The notes below the pieces were generated by a model. That model was not told where the DNA came from. It saw nothing but the letters and a program-made list of their open reading frames with translations, and searched no databases. 29,249 nucleotides of DNA, from positions 6,902-36,150 of the forward strand of contig JH156741.1 in assembly GCA_000226015.1 (NCBI GenBank), in the 5' to 3' direction. The stretch is from Mnemiopsis leidyi. Taxonomy: Eukaryota > Ctenophora > Tentaculata > Lobata > Bolinopsidae. The position numbers were made by a program, and so were the translations under genes. This document shows positions 21,673 through 29,249 of the stretch, in pieces. Position 1 is the stretch's first letter. Every line of letters begins with the position of its first letter.

Positions 21673-24600
21673 CTGGACCTAATAGCCTTACACTTAATGA
21701 CGGGAAGGCTGGAATGGAAGGTTTGAAACTTTCAAATGTTCATAGTTTTGTGCGATCTCTATACGATTTCAAGTTTTTGCTGATGAAAGCAGTCTTATAA
21801 TTTCAATTATAGGTTTCGTAGGTCTTGGGTCTTTTTTTGAATTTGGCATTTTCTGTTTAAAAGATAATAAGTTTGGCCTTTTATACCGCAGGTCTTGATA
21901 AGGAACGGATCAACAAAATAATAAGAGAAGCAAGTAAAGGATCCAAGTTTTTTCAACACGCTGAAAAGAAGGAGAAAGAGTTGCAATGTAAGGTGGAAAA
22001 GATGCTTCTAGAAAGAAAGGCACTTTCAGATCAGGTTTACTTGTTTGCTGCTATTTTTTAAGGCTTTATGAGAAATTTTTATGAAATATAACGATTTATA
22101 TTCACAAATTTATTTCAAATTTGACCGATTAGTCCCGGTTAAATTAAATGCAAATCAATTAGGCCCGTTTAGACCAAAAATGCATGTTCTTGACAATGAC
22201 GAATTTGTTTTGCGATAAGAAACCTCAATTACGACCTCTGCCAGGCTCAATATTTTACAAATTTGTAAAGTGACTTTTATCTAAGTTACATATTAGAGCA
22301 GAACAAATATAACTATAAAATCAGGTACGAGTTCCGTCAGATAATAAGTTATCAGGCCTTGGCCGCCGTTCTTACATCCTTTCTACCATTCATCAAGTCC
22401 TCGTTGTCAGATCCATGATAAATAGCTTCCCTTTTTTTTACGTTGAGTTATCTTTGCCCCTTTATCCTCCACTCCCAAAAATTTGCTGGCGGAGAATTTT
22501 AAATTGCTAAAATTCCGGAAATTTGGTGTTCCGATTATTGGACTAAACTCGTTCTACAATCTACGTGTGCAAAACTGTCCGCAAATGTAAATGTTATACT
22601 CTGGATTGAGGAGGTTTGGTAGTTAAACTGTGTATATTCCCGGCATTTAAACAAGCAATAGAGGTGTCTCAGTGAAAGTTCAAATACAATATTATGGCTC
22701 ATATTTGAGCTCATGTTGAAATAAATAGACAATTGGCATGCAACATCAATCATTCAACTTGGTTCCATTGTGAACTGAAGTAGTCTTTAAAAAATAAATT
22801 CAAAACCATTTTCTCTTTGAAGAAAATTATTTTTTGAAGGTGTTAAGAGTCAGGAAGTCTCAGTCTATATTTGGTCTCAGCTTCTATATTTAGTAACAAC
22901 ATGGACACCTGTAAGGACACTTGCAGCGACCCCACCAGTAACTCCTACAACACCTACATCGAAACGGACAGTGTGTGCACCAACTAGACCTCCGTTCTCT
23001 GTGAGACTCAGCTTCTTCTTCCTCTTGTCCGTGGGACTCGGCTTCTTCCTCTTGTCCGTGGGACTCGGCTTCTTCCTCTTGTCTGAGAGACTTTATTTCT
23101 TCTTCCTCTTGTCCGTGGGACTCGGCTTTTTCCTCTTGTCTGAGAGACTCAGCTTCTTCTGTGTTAAATACATCTTCTATCTCTTCCTCCATGTCTTTTA
23201 CGTCTTGACTGTTCTTTAATTGTTCTGTGACGAGCCTGAAGACGTCTTCTGCCGATTTTTTATATTTTTCGCGACATTCAGCTGTCAGCAAAGCTTTTAT
23301 TTCTTCGTATCCTGTGAAGATGGAGATTGGGATTCTGCACCGACTTCACTGCAAATATTTATAAAACAAGAGAAACAACTTAACAAAAGCAACTTGATTA
23401 AGATTTCAAAAAGAAGTAACGAAATCAAATCAAATATATTTTGACCCACTTGAACAGATGTGAATCACCTCCTCGTCTTCTGTTAACATCTCCTTCTCCA
23501 CTTCCCTCCCAGGAAGCTCCAACATCACCCTGATCACATCCCTCTTGACAACCGTTTTCCGATCTTCTCTCGGACAGTCTCTCCTTGTCAGCAACTTCAG
23601 TAACTGTTCTTCCTGCCCTGAAAGTTTTGAGAAATTATGTTGAGTCATTAAGCAGCTCGTCTGTAAACCATTTGTAGAATAAACTTAGTTATGTCAAAAA
23701 AATTTGTATTAACTTGACCCTATGCTCGTAGTATTCTATCGTTTCTGTAAGATCCCTAGTAACATTAGGACTATACTGCAAATCTAACGATGTGTTTAAC
23801 TGATAGTAATCTTCTCACGTTATAAGAAGATTACACTACTAAGAGACTGTCTGCCGCTGCCAAATCAAGATACACATCAAAAGGCAATAGTTCACGCTCT
23901 GAAGAATCCTTAGTTGCAACTCTTTTAAAGCTGGCTTACGAGGCGCATGTATCATAACTGATGAATAACAAGTGTCAAAATTCAAACTAAAATTGTTAGT
24001 TTACCAGGACATAAGAAGAACTCTTCTTTTTCATTTCGTCCAGATCTTATTACCTCTCCCAGGACAGATAGCACAACAAAAAGTAGCTTCATTTTGAAAA
24101 TATAATACGCATTCCTTAGCGAACTTTTATAAACGAAACTTTAATGAACCAATTTCCTCATGAATTATGACTGGAGCCCGTGACTTTACCCCGTTAAATT
24201 AAATCACAAAATTGGCAGGGCTTTTGGACGAGTGCCCTTTATTTAAAACTTGTCCTTTTTGAGAAGAAAAATCGCACCTTCAATGAACCTTATTGTAAAC
24301 GTGAGATCCTTTGATGTAGGCAAGAGAAGAGCCCGAAAGACCTAAGTTTTGGGAGGGATTATATATCTTTTTAGAAATTAGATATAAATTAGATCCTATT
24401 GATTAAGCATTGAAACGTTATCAGAATTGGAAACGGGAAACATCGATCCTAGTTATTCGACAAAAGTCTGAAGAAAATTTGCGCAATGTTCAGGGAACGA
24501 CGAAAATATTAAAGTATTAAATCATAATTAACATCCTGAAAATTCAGAATATTAACCAATGAATAGAATATTAACGAGTGAAAAGCTTTTGTTGAGATTC

Positions 24601-27600
24601 TCAAACTTGAAATCAAAATATATTGCTACCGTCAGATTTAATTCTATTGATACAGTAAAGGAATTCCCTGGATTGAAATAGACACATATATCTCTACAAA
24701 ATATAATAGAAATTTTGATTTAATTTTTTCTCTCCCTCAGGTAATAAAGCAAAGTGAGGTAGAGCTGGACGCGCTCGTTGCGCGGCTCGAAAGCACACGT
24801 GACATGTCCCGTGATATAGTGCACGTGGACATGGACGCTTTCTACGCAGCAGTAGAAATGAGAGACAACCCAGCTTTAAAAGACGTCCCGATGGCCGTCG
24901 GGGGCTCTTCCATGTTGGTAAAGTCTTTTTATTACATAAAAGCTCAAAAATCATTAAAAATAATTATATAGTTTTTTGAACCTAAATAAATGTACAAATC
25001 TTTCACTAATAATTTAAACTCTTCAACTGTAATACCACAAAAACGTGTCATCTCACCCTCCTCAAGTAAAACAAAATTTCAGTCTACCTCAAATTACCTA
25101 GCTCGAAGATACGGAGTGAGGGCGGCAATGCCTGGCTTTATCGCCAAGAAATTATGTCCTGATTTAGTGATAGTGCCAGGAAACCATGATAAATATAGCG
25201 CTGTCAGTTCACAGATCATGGATGTCATCAGCAAGGTTTGTCAAATTTTTTTGAAATCTTCCTGGTTAATGCTTAAATCTTTCTCATTCGATGTCATAAA
25301 TTCGCCGATGTCAAAAATTCGCCGACGTCGTTTTTTTGATTATGTACCAATTTGTTGTTGACATCTTCTATTTCCCAGTACACGACAGAGTTTAGCGCGA
25401 TGAGTTTGGACGAAGTATACTGTGATATGACTGAGCTGGTTCAAAACCGAACTGTTCCTCCAGAATTGTGTCCTGAACACGGAAGCCCTGAAACAGTCGA
25501 GTCAGCAACCCGTGGTCGAAGTCCTGCTTCAGTTCAGACAGATTCAGGACAATCTAAAAGCGAAAGTAAAAATGAAAGTTCACATGGTAGTTCAATACTT
25601 TGCTGGTGCCGCAGAGAGAATGTTGTATGGAATGTTGTGGCGGAATTGAGGGGGGATATTGAACTTGCAACTCAGCTCACAGGTTAGTCCGGAAATTGAA
25701 GTGGTGAAAATAAGCAAAGAATTTGTTTGTTGGGGATTTGATTGTTGATTGCGGATTTAATGTTGGATTTGATTGACATTCACTAAAGATCCTCGAAAAA
25801 AGGTATTGAAATATTTAAATTTCAGCTAGTGCAGGGTTGAGCTGCAACACTTTTCTCGCTAAAGTCTGTTCAGATCTGAACAAACCAAACGGGCAATATC
25901 TCCTATCTCCCGACCGTGAAACTGTTCTGGACTTCGTAGCCCAGCTTGACATTAAAAAAGTGAATGGGTGAACTTAAACTCAAACATTTATTCTCAGAAG
26001 ATTAAGAATTATAGAATTTATTCGTTTTTTGTCGTATTCACACTTGTAGAGCATTGTTATTTTGGTTTCACATTGAGCACCCTTCTTTGTTTTTTGTGAA
26101 ACACAAGGAAATATTGTGTTTTAGATATGATATTTAAGTAAGCAGCTCTTTCCAACTTTACAACACTACAAATTAAATACAATATTTTTGCAAAGCTCTC
26201 CAATAGGTCGGAGGGCATACCTATATAGCCATGATGAGGCACTAACTACCAAATCTAATCTCTAACTTAGAATTTTGTTTCATCTCTACGTGGAGGCCGC
26301 ATGTTACAAGAACTAGAAGAAAAGTAACAACTTCACTTAGTGTTTTGTTTTACAGTCGCCAGTACTAGATAGATCGTCAGATCCAAAGCTGGACATGACG
26401 GCGCTATTTTCAGGTGCCAGGTATCGGCAGAGTTCAGCAAGCGTATCTCTCTGCTCTGGAGATAAACAAAGTCTCGGACCTTATCGCTCAGCGTGGGGTG
26501 CTGGCTCATCTGTTTACCGCGGGAACTGTCCAGTTTTATTTAGCTACTGCCCTCGGTCTGGGTTCCAACCAAGTTAGTTTTATTTGACGACACGCTACCC
26601 TTCAAGCGTTTTAATTGTGTTGATATCTTCAAATGAATTCTCTTGATTCAAGTTATTATAATCAAGTCCACTAACGAATAACGTTGTTCAGGTTTCATCT
26701 GAAGAAGGAAAATGTAAGAGTATGAGTACTGAGAACACTTTCACAGACATGGATGTTAACGATGAAAATAACAAGCTTAGTCCTGAAATAAAAACGATGT
26801 TGTCTGAGTTATCGGCTACTCTTGCCAATCGACTAAAAGCTGAAAATCTAGCGGTTAGTTTGTGTGCAATTGCTGGCTTTTAAATTTCAATTAATTGAAG
26901 ATTCTTTAGTCATAAGTCTAGAAATGAAAAAAACTCAATTTAACTCTTAACTCAGGGGGAGACCATCAGTATAAAGTTGAAGTTGGCCACATTCGAGATA
27001 CTCCAAAGATCCCGAACTCAGACTCACGCCATCAGCTCAAAGGAAGATATCGAACTGGTAGCTCGGGATTTGTTGAACCTGCTGCTGAGAGAGAAGCTCG
27101 AGGGGAAACCCTCGGGGTTCAGACTAACTGCTCGATTACTAGGTTAGTTGTTATTTAAGTCTGTTTCCAGATTCCTCATGTCAGGGATCGAGAATAAGTT
27201 CCCGACTCCTGTAACTGCTCGCTTGAAAATTATTAACCTTTTTGAATAACAAGGTTTGGCGAAATGAAATATTAATTCTCGTATGAAAGGAAAAAAAATG
27301 ATTTTCCTTCAAGGAGTCCGAGTAAACAAGTTCGTGACATCTACGAAGCAAAGTTCCCTCCTCTCATTCACGGGAACTTCCTGTCCCTCTAAAACTTGGA
27401 ACTGCCCTGTCTGTGAGGCGGCTCTTCCCGCTCAAATTGTTCCTTTTAACCGTCACGTGGATACCTGTATCGATAGTCATGTGACAAATCAGGAAACTTG
27501 TAGGAGCGGTGAACTTGTGAAATCTCCATTGTTAGTTGAGGAAACTGTTTCTGATAAAGTCGAGAATGATCTTGTGTCTCAGTCCTGTCCTGGGGAAGCG

Positions 27601-28270
27601 GGAGATAAGGAAAATGCGGAGTTTCCGGGTTTTGATCATTTTAAAGATAATGAAACTGAGAAAAGGGGGCAAAAGCGAAAATCCGCGGAAGCCCCATTCA
27701 ATGGTAGGTCAACTGTCAAGTTGGTGTATCAGGTTGAAATTCATTAACCTAGCATTCAGGATTATAAACGAATTTCCACTTTTCGCTTGGCTTCCTGGGA
27801 TCATTTCAAAATCAAATTGAACTTATTCTCTATTTAATTTCCCAGTTCGTTAAAAAGCATACAATCTATTTGCATACAAGATTGATACCTGTCTAATTCC
27901 TGTTTAATTCCAGGCGAAGCAGGGAAGTGGCTGTGTCCTGTGTGTAACAAAGCTCTCACCTCAAACCTTGCGATTTTCAATCTTCACATTGATCGCTGTT
28001 TGCTTCAAGGTTTTTGGTCGCAGTTGTTACAATTGTATCTCTTTTTGTGCATTCAATCTAAATTCGAAAGATTGGATAGTCAAATTTATTAATCCAGAAT
28101 TTTCAGGCAGAGATTCAAGTGCAACAAGAAAAGAAAGTGGAGGTCCTGTTGGCGCCGCTAAAAAACAAAGAACCTCCTGTGATGAAACCATTACTTGTAC
28201 AAACGAAGAATCGAAGGAGGTTGCTCAAAGACAGTCTGAGTCACTGTTAAGATATTTTAAACGTGCCTAA
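21669..28270 (+). CDS. POLK: DNA polymerase kappa (Y-family, DinB type), 12 exons
   Basis: Exons: 21669-21720, 21892-22034, 24741-24917, 25083-25235, 25379-25682, 25826-25959, 26414-26572, 26692-26853, 26956-27142, 27314-27703, 27914-28009, 28107-28270; 2121 nt, 706 aa, all phases consistent. The N-clasp ([20 protein letters not shown]) is followed by the palm motif [14 protein letters not shown], with catalytic Asp95 and steric-gate Tyr100. Then come a finger segment ([20 protein letters not shown]), SLDE with Asp186/Glu187, TASAG and [13 protein letters not shown], helix-hairpin-helix GIGRV, and the little finger ([18 protein letters not shown]). Two UBZ4 ubiquitin-binding fingers follow: C521-C524-H538-C542 and C628-C631-H645-C649. 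It ends [11 protein letters not shown], a PIP-like PCNA contact at the extreme C-terminus. It bypasses bulky minor-groove adducts in the nucleus. It is shorter than human Pol kappa (870 aa), mainly in linkers. Intron 2 (2.7 kb) holds another gene on the opposite strand. Confidence 0.97.
22035..22889. other. Left part of Pol kappa intron 2, no gene seen
   Basis: AT-rich with no supported ORF; it probably includes the 3' end of the nested minus-strand transcript. On the minus strand I find only AATAAT-type variants, not a clean AATAAA, just past the stop at 22890. Confidence 0.5.
22890..24092 (-). CDS. Predicted secreted Cys-rich peptide precursor, nested in Pol kappa intron 2
   Basis: Three exons on the minus strand: 24092-24005 (ATG to donor G|GTAAAC), 23617-23450 (after TTTCAG, donor A|GTGGGT) and 23311-22890 (after TTCACAG, stop TAA); 678 nt, 225 aa, phases consistent. 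Residues 1-17 ([17 protein letters not shown]) look like a signal peptide. A charged helical middle follows, then a Glu/Gln/His-rich tandem repeat (ESHGQEEE and ESLRQEE units, ~8-9 residues each). The furin-type site RERR is at 190-193. The last 32 residues carry 10 Cys, five Arg and one Lys and no acid, with two copies of CP[FY]RCxCC. The layout is signal, acidic pro-region, basic-site cleavage, cationic Cys-rich end. This matches processed defence or effector peptides in general, but I recognise no named family, and function (antimicrobial, venom-like, structural or signalling) is unassigned. Confidence 0.75.
22989..23170 (-). repeat. 24-27-bp coding tandem repeat (acidic pro-region)
   Basis: On the plus strand the unit reads GTGGGACTCGGCTTCTTCCTC with TTGTCC or TTGTCTGAGAG joins. 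It encodes alternating Glu-rich octapeptides, ESHGQEEE and ESLRQEE. Near-identity between copies indicates recent expansion or gene conversion. Confidence 0.85.
24093..24740. other. Right part of Pol kappa intron 2
   Basis: It contains the upstream region of the nested minus-strand gene, then AT-rich sequence with no ORF, ending in the pyrimidine tract and CCCTCAG acceptor of Pol kappa exon 3. Confidence 0.5.
24124..24131 (-). promoter_or_regulatory. TATA box of the nested Cys-rich gene
   Basis: Read on the minus strand the sequence is TATAAAAG, centred ~35 bases upstream of the ATG at 24092. This leaves a very short 5' UTR (start expected near 24095-24105). The consensus match and spacing support an independent promoter inside the Pol kappa intron. 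Confidence 0.6.
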
Positions 28271-28565
28271 AGCTGTTAAGAATATCACAGAGTAAGAAAA
28301 AACTTTTATATTGATAATAGTTATACTCTACTTCCTATTGAAAACTTTATATACTTCTTTGTTTTTACTACCAGAATTTTTATTAGATTTTAACGAATTT
28401 TTATGTCCAAACAGAAAATTATCATAATTTCAATGTTTAAATGAATAATTTATTTTTTGAAGTTGAAGTCTATGCTTTTGTTTAGATTATAAATTATAAA
28501 AGTTAGTTTATCAATAGCAATTAGAATATCGATTGATTGTATTAAAGCTGTGCAAACCGAATATT
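28271..28565 (+). other. Pol kappa 3' UTR
   Basis: AT-rich sequence directly after the stop. ATTAAA at 28541-28546 is the best polyadenylation-signal candidate. No further ORF. Confidence 0.5.
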
Positions 28566-28923
28566 ACCGGGCGCTGCTTGGCTATCTCTACGTTTCCCTC
28601 CCAGAAGCAAAGACTGAGGTCCCCAGGCAAATTCTAATTTTTGTTTAGCACTTGCAGCATTTAGCCAATCGCAAAGTCTAGTTATCGCACTTGTGTAAAT
28701 AACTGATTATCGTGGACTTCATCATCATGCGCTGTAACGCATTTCAGCCCGGCGAAATCCTCGCGGTGATACCCGACTCTCGCAGCTCAAACCTGAACGA
28801 TAGAACGGTAGACGGACATAATCTCGTCAACGAGGTCCTTTAGTTTTACAGTACACTTGTAGATTGGTAACCTATTGCCTAGCCTGGGGACCTCAGTTGT
28901 TGCTTTGCCGCGCAGCGCCCGGT
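28566..28923. mobile_element. Inverted-repeat element (ends ACCGGGCGCTGC)
   Basis: The left arm 28566-28630 contains ACCGGGCGCTGC, GCAAAGACTGAGG and TCCCCAGGC. The right arm 28875-28923 carries their complements, ending GCAGCGCCCGGT. Arms are ~50-65 bp and imperfect, with a ~250-bp core lacking an ORF. GC content is above that of its surroundings, and it starts just past the likely Pol kappa polyadenylation site. Confidence 0.75.
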
Positions 28924-29249
28924 GCGACCATCACGCATTTCCAATTTCGATTGTAATAGAGCGAGCCACAGGGCTATGTTAAGGCTTAGCAAGTGTTGTT
29001 GATTGTATAGCAGCGCGCACCCTATCGCCGATTTAAGTATTTTCTATTTGCTTGCACTTTGGATTGTAGGTTGATAACCTACTGTCGCGGCCATCACACG
29101 CTCTCACGCATTTCGAAGAAATTCTAGACGCGCATCGCCCGTTGAGCTTTGGACAAAGTCAGACAAAGCAAGTATAGCCCGTACGCGCGCGCGTTGCTAA
29201 GTCAACATAACCCTGTGGCGCGCGTCCGTCCTAATTTCACGCTAAGCTC
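28924..29249. mobile_element. Second inverted-repeat block, runs to window end
   Basis: GCCACAGGGCTATGTTAAGG (28964 on) pairs with TTGCTAAGTCAACATAACCC (29194 on; arm ends 29219) as inverted arms. The ~200 bp between carry CCATCACACGC and a GATAACCTACTG motif that echo the preceding element (CCATCACGC, GGTAACCTATTG). This appears to be related or nested transposon sequence cut by the window edge. Confidence 0.6.

Noticed and set aside
22971..23219. Plus-strand Phe/Leu-rich ORF resembling membrane segments
   Set aside because: It is the antisense shadow of the Glu-rich repeat in the nested minus-strand gene.
25951..26420. Pol kappa exon 6 extended to AATGG with donor GTGAAC
   Set aside because: That donor gives a phase that breaks the conserved GIGRV hairpin motif; the donor AAA|GTGAAT at 25960 restores it.

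Overview
The window is intron-rich, AT-rich DNA from an invertebrate animal. It has GT-AG introns, many minisatellites, small inverted-repeat transposons, and genes nested in introns. The lineage cannot be fixed from sequence alone. A cnidarian or another early-branching or spiralian animal would fit the LDLa-type LGR-like receptor and the Tudor gene. All exon models here were joined by eye from splice signals, reading phase and family motifs; no transcript or database search was available.

Layout, left to right: (1) An 11-bp minisatellite lies in the last introns of an acid sphingomyelinase-like phosphodiesterase gene, whose last two exons close at 974 (+). (2) A multi-Tudor gene runs from 1674 to 21097 (+). 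My 19-exon model keeps frame through all 18 introns and predicts 1728 aa: coiled-coil N-terminus, disordered S/P-rich stretch, Tudor 1, RG/FG-rich stretch, Tudor 2, CCCH zinc finger, Tudor 3. (3) Its tenth intron (8.5 kb) splits Tudor 1 and carries, on the opposite strand, a single-exon GPCR with LDL-receptor class A repeats and an LGR-type seven-helix domain (8448-11741). (4) DNA polymerase kappa (21669-28270, +) is complete in 12 exons, with N-clasp, catalytic motifs, two UBZ fingers and a C-terminal PIP-like motif. (5) Its 2.7-kb second intron carries a three-exon gene on the minus strand (22890-24092). That gene encodes a small predicted secreted precursor: signal peptide, acidic repeat region, a furin-like RERR site, and a 32-residue cationic tail with 10 cysteines. 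(6) From 28566 to the end the DNA is GC-richer inverted-repeat transposon debris.

The three plus-strand genes are head-to-tail with short gaps, and two of them start just after a splice-acceptor-like sequence. This suggests either 5' UTR introns or spliced-leader trans-splicing. The Tudor protein probably belongs to piRNA/germ-granule biology (Tudor domains read methylarginine on Piwi-type proteins). Pol kappa is a translesion polymerase. I see no functional link between them beyond adjacency. The most interesting items are the nested Cys-rich precursor gene, the LRR-lacking LDLa receptor nested in the Tudor intron, and the Tudor plus CCCH architecture.
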